From: CAVQFB01 sp963711675
GTDB lineage: Bacteria > Acidobacteriota > Terriglobia > Terriglobales > Acidobacteriaceae
DNA length: 64,000 nucleotides
Direction: 5' to 3'
NCBI GenBank assembly: GCA_963711675.1
Contig: CAVQFB010000003.1
Coordinates: 372,001 to 436,000 of the forward strand
Shown: piece after piece, positions 35,213-44,774 of the stretch
How positions within the stretch are numbered: position 1 is the first letter of the stretch
How the letters are laid out: each line of letters starts with the position of its first letter
Notes under the pieces: model-generated
What the model was told of the DNA's origin: nothing
The model's input: the letters and a program-made list of their open reading frames with translations, nothing else
Database searches by the model: none
Position numbers and translations under genes: made by a program

Positions 35213-35305
35213 CTGATCGAACCCCCAAGGCCTGACATGGAACGGTTGTCGGTCTGCGATCCGCAAAGCGGTGCCCTGATACGAATCGCGATAAACTGAA
35301 CAGGC

Positions 35306-36060
35306 ATGAATTTCATCTACGGCATCAATGCCGTCAGCGAAGCTCTGAAAGCGCGTGGACGCGCCTTCGAGTGGGTCGGGGTCGCCAAGGAGCGGCATGA
35401 TCTGCGGCTGCAACGCATCGTCGAAGAGTGCCGCAAGATCGGAATTGCCGTGCGTTTCATGCCGCGTCCTGAACTCGACCGAACTTGGCCGGGAATGGCG
35501 CGCACCAGGGCGTGGTGGCGGTCACGTCGGCGAAGCAATACAACGATCTCGATGACGTGGTCGCGGCCAAGCGCGGCCAACATTCGCTGATCGTCGTGCT
35601 CGACGGCGTGGAAGATCCGCACAATCTCGGCGCCATTCTTCGCACTGCGGATGCCGCGGGCGCTGACGGCGTGGTGATTCCCGAGCGCCGGGCGGCGGGC
35701 GTGACGGCCATCGTGGCAAAGTCATCTGCGGGGGCCAGCGAGCATCTGCCGATTGCGCGCGTGACCAACATTGCCCGCACCGTCGAGGATCTGAAGGCCC
35801 AGAATCTGTGGATCGTCGGCCTCGACGAACGTGGACCCAAGACCTACGACGCGCTCGATTACAAAATGGACTGCGCGGTCGTGCTGGGTGCCGAAGGCCA
35901 CGGGCTGCACGATCTGGTGAAGCGGAAGTGCGACTTCCTGGTTTCGATCCCGATGCTCGGCAAAGTCTCGTCGCTCAACGTGTCAGTGGCGGCGGGGGTG
36001 GTGCTGTACGAGATCGTCCGGCAGAGAAACTCAAAGCCATCCACGCCGGGTAAGAAATGA
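35306..36060 (+). CDS. rlmB: 23S rRNA (guanosine-2'-O-)-methyltransferase RlmB-like (TrmH family), frameshifted
   Basis: The N-terminal part MNFIYGINAVSEALKARGRA and ERHDLRLQRIVEECRKIGIA is the L30e-like substrate domain. At about 35483 the family sequence jumps frame and continues LAGNGAHQGVVAVTSAKQYN, VVLDGVEDPHNLGAILRTAD, VVLGAEGHGLHDLVKRKCDF and SIPMLGKVSSLNVSVAAGVV, the SPOUT knot with all three TrmH motifs, to 36060. One missing base near ACTTGG explains the break. RlmB methylates G2251 of 23S rRNA; which nucleotide this paralogue modifies is inferred. The stop overlaps the next ATG (ATGA). Confidence 0.88.
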
Positions 36061-37811
36061 AGTTTCTCTTTGCGTTCTGCCTTCTGTGTGCGACGGCTGC
36101 GAACTGTCTGGCCCTCGACCGCGAAGCTTTCACTTTCACTCGCTACAATCTTGACCTTCGCGTGGAGCCAGAGCAGAGGCGACTGGGCGTGCGCGGCAAA
36201 GTCACGCTCCGTAACGATTCGTCTTTAGCCTCAGAAAAATGCGGTTATGCAGATCTCGTCCAGCCTGTCGTGGCGTTCGATCCAGGCGGGCGGCAAGCCG
36301 CTGCAGTATGTGACGCATCCTTACGAGTCGGATATCGATCACACCGGAGAATTGTCAGAAGCGGTTGTGACCCTGCCTCGCGAGATAGCACCCGAAGAGT
36401 CGAGATCGAACTGGAAATCGGCTACGAAGGCGTGATCCCGCCGGATACCACCCGCCTTACGCGCATAGGCGTCCCAAAAGAAGCAGCGGCGCGCACTGAC
36501 TGGGATCAGATCAGCCCATCGTTCACGGCCGTGCGCGGCGTCGGCTACGTGGCGTGGTATCCGGTGGCCATGGAGGCGGCCAGCCTGTCCGAGGACAGGG
36601 ACCTGTTCGAGAAGATGGGGCGGTGGAGGATACGGGAAGCGCAGTCGGAGATGAAAGTCAGCATCAGCTATGTGCCGTCCAGCGCGGAAACGCTTCCGAC
36701 TCTCTTCTGCAACGGCAGAGGGATCACTCTCCATGAGGCGATGGATCGCGCGCAATCGGTAACGGCTCAGTGTTCATTTCAGCCGCTTGGTTTGAATGAA
36801 CCACTTTTTCTGCTGGGCAATTACGCGACACTGAATCGCCCGGCTGTGAACATTCACTACGTGGGTAGCCATGAGTCGGCTGCCGAGAATTTTGGCCTTG
36901 CTGGCGACCTGGCAACGCCATTCGTGACCGAGTGGTTCGGCGCTCCACGGTCAAAAGTCGAAGTCTTCGAGTTGAGTGAGCCTTCATCCGCGCCTTTTGA
37001 GAGTGCGACTACGTGGCTCACTCCGCTCGTCAACCTCGACGCCAGGACCGCTCAGGCCGGCATGGTTCATAGCTTGACTCACGCTGCCTTTCCCTCGCTG
37101 CGCCCGTGGATACTGGAGGGGATAGCGCACTTCGCACAGGCTATCTACATTGAGAACCGGGATGGTCTCCGGTCGGCGCTCGATTATCTTGGATCGTATC
37201 TCGGCCAAGTGCAACAAGCCGAGACGAACTTGGCTCAGGCCACTTCTGCCAAGCCGGGTTCACCCGTTATGCCGCCGGCGCAGGTGACGGAAGGACAGCC
37301 ACTGGTCTCAACCACCGATCCAGTTTTCTACCGCGGCAAAGCGGCCTACGTCTGGTGGATGCTGCGCGATCTGGTCGGCGACCAAGCGTTGAAGAAGGCA
37401 TTCGCAGCTTACCGCTCGGATCAGGATAACGACCCCTCTTACATGCCGCGCCTGATACAGGTTCAAAGTAAACGCGATCTTGACTGGTTCTTCGACGACT
37501 GGGTCTACCATGATCGCGGGCTGCCGGACTTCCACGTTGCGTCGGTGTATCCGACCAAGGTCGAGCAGGGCTATCTCGTGACCGTGACAGTGGAGAATCT
37601 CGGAGCAGCCGGGGCCGAAGTGCCAGTAACTTTGAAATTTGGTGGGGGCCAGGTGACGCAACGCCTCGAAGTCCGCGGGAAGGCATCGGCCAGCGTCCGG
37701 TTCAACGTTTCGGGCGCTCCTCAGGAAGTGGTCGTAAATGACGGGAGCGTGCCCGAGATGGATATGGCGAACAACGTATACACTGTCGAACCGCCGACAG
37801 CGAAGCAATGA
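36057..37811 (+). CDS. secreted M1-peptidase-like protein lacking the catalytic Glu, with a compensated double frameshift
   Basis: A 584-residue exported protein with signal peptide MKFLFAFCLLCATAANCLA. The N-terminal domain looks like the beta-saddle of M1 aminopeptidases. The peptidase-like core contains VHSLTHAAFPSLRPWILEGI followed by AHFAQAIY. This aligns with HExxH-x18-E, but the second position is Ser rather than Glu, so zinc may bind while catalysis is doubtful. The C-terminus (from about 480) is a beta-sandwich. Between 36228 and 36402 the given frame is not family-like; the +1 frame gives NAVMQISSSLSWRSIQAGGK and THPYESDIDHTGELSEAVVT, so one insertion and one deletion probably occurred. 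It overlaps rlmB by 4 nt. Confidence 0.7.
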   Translation: MKFLFAFCLLCATAANCLALDREAFTFTRYNLDLRVEPEQRRLGVRGKVTLRNDSSLASEKCGYADLVQPVVAFDPGGRQAAAVCDASLRVGYRSHRRIVRSGCDPASRDSTRRVEIELEIGYEGVIPPDTTRLTRIGVPKEAAARTDWDQISPSFTAVRGVGYVAWYPVAMEAASLSEDRDLFEKMGRWRIREAQSEMKVSISYVPSSAETLPTLFCNGRGITLHEAMDRAQSVTAQCSFQPLGLNEPLFLLGNYATLNRPAVNIHYVGSHESAAENFGLAGDLATPFVTEWFGAPRSKVEVFELSEPSSAPFESATTWLTPLVNLDARTAQAGMVHSLTHAAFPSLRPWILEGIAHFAQAIYIENRDGLRSALDYLGSYLGQVQQAETNLAQATSAKPGSPVMPPAQVTEGQPLVSTTDPVFYRGKAAYVWWMLRDLVGDQALKKAFAAYRSDQDNDPSYMPRLIQVQSKRDLDWFFDDWVYHDRGLPDFHVASVYPTKVEQGYLVTVTVENLGAAGAEVPVTLKFGGGQVTQRLEVRGKASASVRFNVSGAPQEVVVNDGSVPEMDMANNVYTVEPPTAKQ

Positions 37812-37818
37812 GGGTCTT

Positions 37819-37928
37819 GGGTAGTGGCTCAATTTGAACCGCTCCGCGCCAGATCCCTCGCCCCGCTGGAGAAAACGCGGCGCATCGGGATGACATGCTC
37901 TACAACACTAATCAAACTGACCCAGTAC
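37819..37928. repeat. R2 dispersed element, copy 3
   Basis: Left end GGGTAGTGGCTCAATTTG; right end, reverse-complemented, GTACTGGGTCAGTTTGATT. The core CCAGATCCCTCGCCCCGCTG..AAACGCGGCGCATCGGGATG is as in the other copies. Confidence 0.65.
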
Positions 37929-38038
37929 GATGTTTGTACCCAAATCAGCAGCGTTGTAGCAGGTTTTTGGTTCGACCTCTAAAATCAACAGTCAATAATT
38001 CTGGCGTGGCTTAGTAGGTTTAATACGGAGGGTTTGCC

Positions 38039-39472
38039 TTGTCCTACATCCAGTTTCTCGGCGCGGCTGGCACGGTCACCGGTTCCAAGCACCTGATCAA
38101 TACTTCCCGCGACGGTGGCAGCACCGACGGCTTTCAGGTTCTGATCGACTGCGGCTTGTTCCAGGGACCAAAAGAATGGCGCGAACGCAATTGGCAGGAC
38201 ACTCCGGTTCCCGCGCGCGAAATCGATGCGGTCATTCTCACGCATGCGCACCTCGACCACTGCGGCTGGATTCCCCGCCTGGTGAAAGAAGGCTTCCGCG
38301 GCCCTATTTACGCGACGCAAGCCACGATCGATCTCTGCTCAATTATTCTTCCTGACTCCGGCCACCTGCAGGAAGAAGACGCGAACTTCTATAACAAGAC
38401 GAAAGCGTCAAAACACACTCCCGCGCTGCCCTTATACACGCTCGAGGAGGCACAGGACTGCATGCAATATTTCAAGCCTGTCGAGGTGGGTAATACGACG
38501 CAGCTATCTCCGGAAATTTCATTTCGTTTTGTGCGGGCCGCTCACATTCTGGGTTCGTGCATGGCGGAGATTTCGCTGAACACCAACGGTTCCAGCCGTC
38601 GGCTGTTATTTACGGGAGATATCGGGCGCGTGCGAAATAACAACGTTGCTCCGGGCAAGGTAGTGCATTCGGGTCCCACCGAGGGAGAGACCGCCGATCT
38701 GCTCGTGATGGAGTCGACCTACGGCAACCGGGTGCATCCGACCGACGATCCTCGCCCACAGTTGGCTGCGCTCATCAAGCAGACCGTTCAGCGGGGCGGA
38801 AGCGTGATCGTTCCGGTCTTTGCGGTGGAACGAACCCAAAAATTCATCTTCATGCTGAAAGAACTGATGCTCAACAGCCAAATCCCGAGCATCCCGGTTT
38901 ATTGCGACAGCCCCATGGCGATCAAGGCGGTCGAGATTTTCCTTAAGCACACGGAGGAGTACAGCGACGAGACGCGCGAGCTGATCAAGAAGTGTGGGTC
39001 ACCGCTCGAGTGGTCCGGCTTCACATTTGCCTCCACGTCGGAGGAATCGAAGAAGATCAACGAGACTCACTATCCGTCGATCATCATCTCTTCGAGCGGC
39101 ATGGTAACGGGTGGCCGCATCCAGCATCACCTGGCGCAGCGGTTGCCTGATCCCAAGAATCTCGTGCTGTTTATTGGATTCCAGGCGCCGGGCACGCGCG
39201 GATTCACCATCAAGAGCGGAGCGCCGGAGGTGAAGATCTATGGTCAGATTGTGCCCATCCGGGCGCAGATTGCGGCGCTAGAGCAGTTCAGCGACCACGC
39301 CGATCCGCCGGAGCTCCTGCAATGGCTGCGCACCTTCACAAGGAAACCGAACATCACTTACCTGGTGCATGGGGAACCTTCGGCGTCGTCACAACTGCGT
39401 GATGAAATGACCAAGGAGCTGGGGTGGAGTGTGCAGGTGGCGCAGTGGATGCAGAAGGTGGACGTGAGATGA
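38039..39472 (+). CDS. beta-CASP metallo-beta-lactamase nuclease (RNA-processing type)
   Basis: A 477-residue protein from a TTG preceded by GGAGGG. The MBL half has AVILTHAHLDHCGWIPRLVK (HxHxDH), ILGSCMAEISL and LLFTGDIGR. The beta-CASP insert includes ESTYGNRVHP and GGSVIVPVFAVERTQKFIFM, then SSSGMVTGGRIQHHLAQRL and FIGFQAPGTRGFTIKSGAPE, ending with FSDHADPPELLQWL. This matches the CPSF73/RNase J-like class of RNA-specific metallonucleases. It probably acts in RNA maturation or decay. It precedes a DinB-family gene, with a repeat between. Confidence 0.88.
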   Translation: MSYIQFLGAAGTVTGSKHLINTSRDGGSTDGFQVLIDCGLFQGPKEWRERNWQDTPVPAREIDAVILTHAHLDHCGWIPRLVKEGFRGPIYATQATIDLCSIILPDSGHLQEEDANFYNKTKASKHTPALPLYTLEEAQDCMQYFKPVEVGNTTQLSPEISFRFVRAAHILGSCMAEISLNTNGSSRRLLFTGDIGRVRNNNVAPGKVVHSGPTEGETADLLVMESTYGNRVHPTDDPRPQLAALIKQTVQRGGSVIVPVFAVERTQKFIFMLKELMLNSQIPSIPVYCDSPMAIKAVEIFLKHTEEYSDETRELIKKCGSPLEWSGFTFASTSEESKKINETHYPSIIISSSGMVTGGRIQHHLAQRLPDPKNLVLFIGFQAPGTRGFTIKSGAPEVKIYGQIVPIRAQIAALEQFSDHADPPELLQWLRTFTRKPNITYLVHGEPSASSQLRDEMTKELGWSVQVAQWMQKVDVR

Positions 39473-39510
39473 GGCATTTTTCACCACGGAGGCGGAAAAG
39501 ATAAGCCCTC

Positions 39511-39656
39511 TTCACCACGGAGACACAGAGGCACAGAGAAAACAAATGTCGGTTGTCTGATGTCGATTCAAATTCGGAACCCGAACCGGATGGCGGCGCC
39601 AATTCACGACTCAAAGCGTTCAGTGTTTCTCGGTGGCTCCGTGTCTCCGTGGTGAA
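39511..39656. repeat. inverted pair of CACCACGGAGACACAGAG-type repeats (R4)
   Basis: The left arm TTCACCACGGAGACACAGAG..CACAGAGAAAAC (39511-39543) and the right arm (39625-39656; reverse complement TTCACCACGGAGACACGGAG..CACCGAGAAAC) face each other around 81 bp. A further partial left copy starts at 39480. The pair occupies most of the gap before the DinB gene. Confidence 0.65.
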
Positions 39657-39672
39657 TCGGATTGGAGGAGTT

Positions 39673-40155
39673 ATGACAGAAGCGGAACTCAAGAAGCATC
39701 TTGAAGCAGCCGAGAAGAGTCCCAAGGAGATTGCCGCGGCAGTTTCCGGACTTCCTGACAAAACGCTCCGCTACAAGCCTGCGCCGGGCAAGTGGTCGAT
39801 TCTCGAAATCCTGGGGCATCTGGCCGACGTTGAGATCATCTATGCTTACCGGCTACGTCAGGCCCTGGCGGACGAAAAGCCCGTCATCGCGCCAATCGAT
39901 CAGGATGCCTGGGCTCGCAATCTCGGCTACATGGAGTCTTCGCCGGCAGAACTGGTCGCATTCTATGGATTGAGCCGGCACCACACGCTGCAGCTCTTGC
40001 GGCGCCTGAAGCCTGAAGACCTGGAAAAGGGCGCTTTTCATCCCGAACACAAGCGCAACGTGACGGTGGCGGAAATGATTCAGATGATGTCGGGTCATGG
40101 CACAAATCACCTGGGGCAGATAGAGAAGCTGAAGAAAGAGGCGGGCACGAAATAG
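39673..40155 (+). CDS. DinB-family (YfiT-like) metal-dependent protein
   Basis: A 160-residue four-helix bundle from the ATG at 39673 (GGAGGAG ribosome-binding site). It has KPAPGKWSILEILGHLADVE (first His of the metal triad), a stretch ending LSRHHTLQLLRRL, and MIQMMSGHGTNHLGQIEKLK (third-helix HxxxH). DinB/YfiT proteins include bacillithiol-dependent transferases. A PIG-L gene 7 kb upstream could fit thiol metabolism, but that link is weak. An upstream in-frame start (39553) lies in repeat sequence and is rejected. Confidence 0.8.
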   Translation: MTEAELKKHLEAAEKSPKEIAAAVSGLPDKTLRYKPAPGKWSILEILGHLADVEIIYAYRLRQALADEKPVIAPIDQDAWARNLGYMESSPAELVAFYGLSRHHTLQLLRRLKPEDLEKGAFHPEHKRNVTVAEMIQMMSGHGTNHLGQIEKLKKEAGTK

Positions 40156-40168
40156 AAAGGCAGAAGGG

Positions 40169-41224
40169 CTACGAAGCGTTTGCGCGCGTGAACTCCACCA
40201 GCGCTTCCAGTTTCTCCTTCGCTTTTCCTGAATCGATCGATTCCGCGGCCATCGGCAGCGCGTCAATCAAACGCTCCGCTCTACCGCCTGCGACCAAGCC
40301 CGCTGCGCTATTCAACAAAACCACATCCCGGCATGGCGATTTTTTACCGTCCAGAATGTCGCGAATGATCTGTGCATTTGCCGCAGCGTCTCCTCCAACG
40401 ATGGCCTCGATGGGCGCGCGCTTCAAGCCGAATTCTTCCGGCGAGACCTCGTAGCTTCTGACCGCTCCGCTACGAACTTCTGCCACGCGGGTTGGGCCTG
40501 TAATGGTGATCTCATCCAGTCCATCGGCGCCGTGCACCACCAGAGCGCGTCTCAGCCCGAGGATGCTCAACGCCTCGGCCAGCTTGTCTACAAGATCAGC
40601 GGAATAGACCCCTACCACTTGCGCCGAGGCCCGCGCCGGATTGGTGAGCGGTCCCAGAAGGTTGAAAACCGTCCTCAGCTTTAGTTCCCGACGGGCCGGC
40701 TGAACATACTTGATCGCCGAATGCATGGCCGGCGCGAATAGAAATGCGATGCCCACCTGTTCGAGGCACGCGGCGAGCCGCTCCGCCGACAGAACAATGT
40801 TTACTCCCAGCGCCTCCATGACGTCCGCCGACCCGCACTTCGAGGAGACGCTGCGATTCCCATGCTTGGCCACCCTCACGCCGGCCCCGGCGACGATCAG
40901 GGCCGTTGCGGTCGAGATGTTAAAGGTGCCGCTGGCATCGCCGCCTGTGCCGCAGGTGTCGACCAGAGCGTCGCGTTCCGTGCCGCTGACGTCGACGGTG
41001 GAGTTGCGCGCGAGGTCCAAGTGCGCGGCTTCGGCACGGATCGCCTCAGCGAAGCCGACAATCTCCTCCACCGTCTCGCCTTTCATGTGCAGGGCGACGA
41101 GCAGAGCCCCAATCTGCGCGTCGGTGCACTTTCCCGCGAGCACCTCGGTCATGACCGCGCGGGCATCGTCGCGACTGAGCGACTGGCGGTGGTTGGCGAC
41201 GAGATGAAGGGCTTCGGTGATCAT
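40169..41224 (-). CDS. trpD: anthranilate phosphoribosyltransferase
   Basis: A 351-residue enzyme of tryptophan synthesis that joins anthranilate with PRPP. It shows DTCGTGGDASGTFNISTATA (PRPP loop), KHGNRSVSSKCGSADVMEAL, HSAIKYVQPARRELKLRTVF and FNLLGPLTNPA. All motifs are typical. No other trp gene except trpS is in the window, so the pathway is dispersed here. It converges on the DinB gene, with 13 bp between stops. Confidence 0.96.
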   Translation of the reverse strand: MITEALHLVANHRQSLSRDDARAVMTEVLAGKCTDAQIGALLVALHMKGETVEEIVGFAEAIRAEAAHLDLARNSTVDVSGTERDALVDTCGTGGDASGTFNISTATALIVAGAGVRVAKHGNRSVSSKCGSADVMEALGVNIVLSAERLAACLEQVGIAFLFAPAMHSAIKYVQPARRELKLRTVFNLLGPLTNPARASAQVVGVYSADLVDKLAEALSILGLRRALVVHGADGLDEITITGPTRVAEVRSGAVRSYEVSPEEFGLKRAPIEAIVGGDAAANAQIIRDILDGKKSPCRDVVLLNSAAGLVAGGRAERLIDALPMAAESIDSGKAKEKLEALVEFTRANAS

Positions 41225-41444
41225 CGGAGATGGCGATCCATCGTATCGCAGAAGGCATCACTTCCACATGTGACGGTTGATGTTTGCCCAAATGCGTGAC
41301 GGTTCTATAAAATCAATGGTTTGCTGCCTCAGTCCAAAGCCGCAAGCAAAAGGTCCTCCCGGGATAATTCAGTATCGTCCGTCGTCCGGGTAATTTCTCT
41401 CGGCGAATGGCGGCCAACAACCGACGACCGATTTTGGAATCATT

Positions 41445-42620
<1,176 letters not shown>

Positions 42621-42714
42621 ATTTTCGCCGGCAAGAGGCTACGAGCTGCCTCTTTGGAAAGAGGACGTTTGATATCGGCGCGGGAAGCCGTGTCAGCAGG
42701 GAAGAAGAGCAATC

Positions 42715-43599
42715 ATGGCAATTCTGGTAGATAAGAAAACGAGGCTGCTGGTGCAGGGCCTCACGGGACGCGAAGGGACCTTCCACGCGAAAGCCGCGGC
42801 GGATTATGGGACGAACATCGTTGGCGGGGTTACGCCGGGCAAGGGCGGAACCACCCACGAGGGCTGGCCGGTCTTCAACACTGTGCAGGAAGCGGTCGAC
42901 AAGACCGGGGCGAACGCTTCGGTGATCTTCGTGCCGCCACCGTTCGCCGCCGACGCGATCATGGAAGCCGCGGATGCGGAAGTTGATCTCATCGTGTGCA
43001 TCACGGAAGGGATTCCGACTCTCGATATGGTGCGTGCCTGGGAATTTCTGCAGAACCGGCGGTCGCGGTTGATTGGCCCGAACTGTCCGGGGATCATTTC
43101 TCCGGGCAAATGCAAGATCGGCATCATGCCAGCGCATATTCACAAAGAGGGATCGATCGGCATCGTCTCGCGTTCTGGCACTCTGACTTACGAGGCCGTC
43201 TACCAGCTCACGACGCGCGGGATCGGCCAGTCCACAGCCATCGGCATCGGCGGTGACCCGATAATCGGCACGAATTTTCTCGACGCGCTGGAGTTGTTCA
43301 ATCGCGATCCACAGACGGAAGCGGTCATCATGATTGGCGAGATCGGCGGGAACGCGGAGGAGATCGCGGCGGACTATGTGAAACATCACATGAAGAAGCC
43401 CGTGGTCGGGTTCATTGCCGGTCAGACTGCGCCCCCGGGTCGCCGCATGGGTCATGCGGGCGCGATCATCTCCGGCGGCAAAGGGACCGCGTCGGAAAAG
43501 ATCAAGGCCATGGAGGCCGCCGGCATCAAGGTGGCGAAGTCTCCGGCTGCGATTGCGGAAACTTTGGTCTCAGTTCTGGGTGCGGCGGTAAGAGCCTAG
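42715..43599 (+). CDS. sucD: succinyl-CoA synthetase subunit alpha
   Basis: A 294-residue CoA-binding, phospho-His subunit: MAILVDKKTRLLVQGLTGRE, GVTPGKGGTTHEGWPVFNTV, RLIGPNCPGIISPGKCKIGI and RRMGHAGAIISGGKGTASEK with the phosphorylated His in GHAGA. It pairs with SucC. AAGAAGAGCAATC before the ATG is a weak ribosome-binding site. ndk follows 102 bp later. Confidence 0.97.
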   Translation: MAILVDKKTRLLVQGLTGREGTFHAKAAADYGTNIVGGVTPGKGGTTHEGWPVFNTVQEAVDKTGANASVIFVPPPFAADAIMEAADAEVDLIVCITEGIPTLDMVRAWEFLQNRRSRLIGPNCPGIISPGKCKIGIMPAHIHKEGSIGIVSRSGTLTYEAVYQLTTRGIGQSTAIGIGGDPIIGTNFLDALELFNRDPQTEAVIMIGEIGGNAEEIAADYVKHHMKKPVVGFIAGQTAPPGRRMGHAGAIISGGKGTASEKIKAMEAAGIKVAKSPAAIAETLVSVLGAAVRA

Positions 43600-43701
43600 A
43601 CGATTTCCGTCGCTGCTTGAAAGCGCAGCACAAGCGATCGACCATCGTCCAACGACGAGAGACATTTATTTACTCCAAAATATCAAGGACAGAAGATCCG
43701 A

Positions 43702-44127
43702 ATGAAGACTCTGCAACGCACTCTCACCATCGTCAAGCCGGACGCAGTCAAGAAGCACGCGGTTGGCGACATCATCGAGCAGTTTGAAAAAAATGGATTT
43801 CACATTCTTGGTATCAAAATGCTGGAAATCTCCAAGCACCAGGCGGAGCACTTCTACGCCGTGCACGCAAGCAAGGGTTTCTACAATTCGCTGACGGACT
43901 TCATGTCGAGCGGCCCCATCGTGGTGCTGGCTCTGGAGAAGGAAAACGCCATAGCGGACCTGAGGAAGCTGATGGGTGCCACGAATCCCGCGAACGCGGA
44001 AGAGGGCACGATACGCAAGAAGTGGGCTTCCAGCATCGAATACAACGCGATTCACGGCTCCGATGCCGAGGACACTGCCCGCTTCGAATTGAGTTTCTTC
44101 TTTGCGGGATACGAATTAGCGAAATAA
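43702..44127 (+). CDS. ndk: nucleoside-diphosphate kinase
   Basis: A 141-residue NDK: QRTLTIVKPDAVKKHAVGDI, PIVVLALEKENAIADLRKLM and IEYNAIHGSDAEDTARFELS with the phospho-acceptor His in NAIHGSD. It equilibrates NDPs and NTPs. Its position after sucCD suits substrate-level phosphorylation and nucleotide exchange. A heptamer array follows the stop. Confidence 0.97.
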   Translation: MKTLQRTLTIVKPDAVKKHAVGDIIEQFEKNGFHILGIKMLEISKHQAEHFYAVHASKGFYNSLTDFMSSGPIVVLALEKENAIADLRKLMGATNPANAEEGTIRKKWASSIEYNAIHGSDAEDTARFELSFFFAGYELAK

Positions 44128-44128
44128 G

Positions 44129-44216
44129 TACCCGGTACCTAGTACCCAGTAACGAGCCCGATCGCAAACTGACAATTAGCGACTGAGAACTGAGAACCAG
44201 AAACTGAGAACTGCCT
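44129..44216. repeat. degenerate heptamer array between ndk and the tautomerase gene
   Basis: Units GTACCCG, GTACCTA, GTACCCA, GTAACGA, then TGAGAAC, TGAGAAC, CAGAAAC and TGAGAAC fill the 89-bp gap with one continuous 7-nt period up to the next ATG. Confidence 0.7.
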
Positions 44217-44411
44217 ATGCCCCTGGTCCAAATCACAATGCTCGCAGGCCGCACCACCGAACAAAAACGCAAACTGGCGCAGCGCATCACGGATGCCATG
44301 GTGGAAGAAGCCGGCGCCCGCCGCGAAGCGATCGTCGTGGCTTTTCACGAGGTGTCGAAGGAAAGTTACGCTTCCGGCGGCGTGCTGATGGCGGACAAGC
44401 CGAAAACGTAA
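44217..44411 (+). CDS. 4-oxalocrotonate tautomerase family enzyme
   Basis: A 64-residue tautomerase: MPLVQITMLAGRTTEQKRKL, then AQRITDAMVEEAGARREAIV. Pro1, exposed after Met removal, is the catalytic base of this family; the conserved Arg region is GARREAIVV. It would catalyse keto-enol tautomerisation in aromatic or amino-acid breakdown; the substrate is unknown. A heptamer array directly abuts the start, leaving no clear ribosome-binding site. Confidence 0.85.
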   Translation: MPLVQITMLAGRTTEQKRKLAQRITDAMVEEAGARREAIVVAFHEVSKESYASGGVLMADKPKT

Positions 44412-44432
44412 GGTGGGGCGTCCCCGCGACTT

Positions 44433-44735
44433 TCAGCGCGGCTGCGATTCATCGAGCGGGACGAACAGATGTCCTTCCACCCGCTCCGCTATCTTGGGCA
44501 ATTCTTTCTTGGCATACTGCATGAAGTGAGGCGCGGCGCGGTGCGCTTCCAGCGCGCCATCATCCTTGTACTGCTCGTAGATGAAGAAACGTCGCGGTTC
44601 CGTCTTGTGGCGATGCACCATGTACATCAGACAACCCGGCTCCTTACGCGATTCTTCTGTTAGCTTGCCGAAAATTACCGCCGTCTCGCCTTCACGCCCT
44701 GTCTTTGCCATCCAGGTCACTGCCAGCACAACCAT
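44433..44735 (-). CDS. antibiotic biosynthesis monooxygenase (ABM) domain protein, quinol monooxygenase-like
   Basis: A 100-residue ferredoxin-like alpha/beta protein: MVVLAVTWMAKTGREGETAV, SRKEPGCLMYMVHRHKTEPR, RFFIYEQYKDDGALEAHRAA and PHFMQYAKKELP match the ABM pattern (PGCLxYxV, FxxYExYxDxxAxxAHxxxxHF). Relatives (YgiN) oxidise quinols without cofactor. It converges on the tautomerase gene, with 21 bp between stops, and lies 39 bp upstream of the purA end. Confidence 0.87.
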   Translation of the reverse strand: MVVLAVTWMAKTGREGETAVIFGKLTEESRKEPGCLMYMVHRHKTEPRRFFIYEQYKDDGALEAHRAAPHFMQYAKKELPKIAERVEGHLFVPLDESQPR

Positions 44736-44774
44736 CTTTCGCTCCGTCGTTTCTCTTACGTCTTTTGCGTCTCT

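Noticed and set aside
35041..35305. tRNA gene in the thiolase-rlmB gap
   Set aside because: The hairpins there are REP-like (R1 and R3); no cloverleaf or T-loop sequence is visible.
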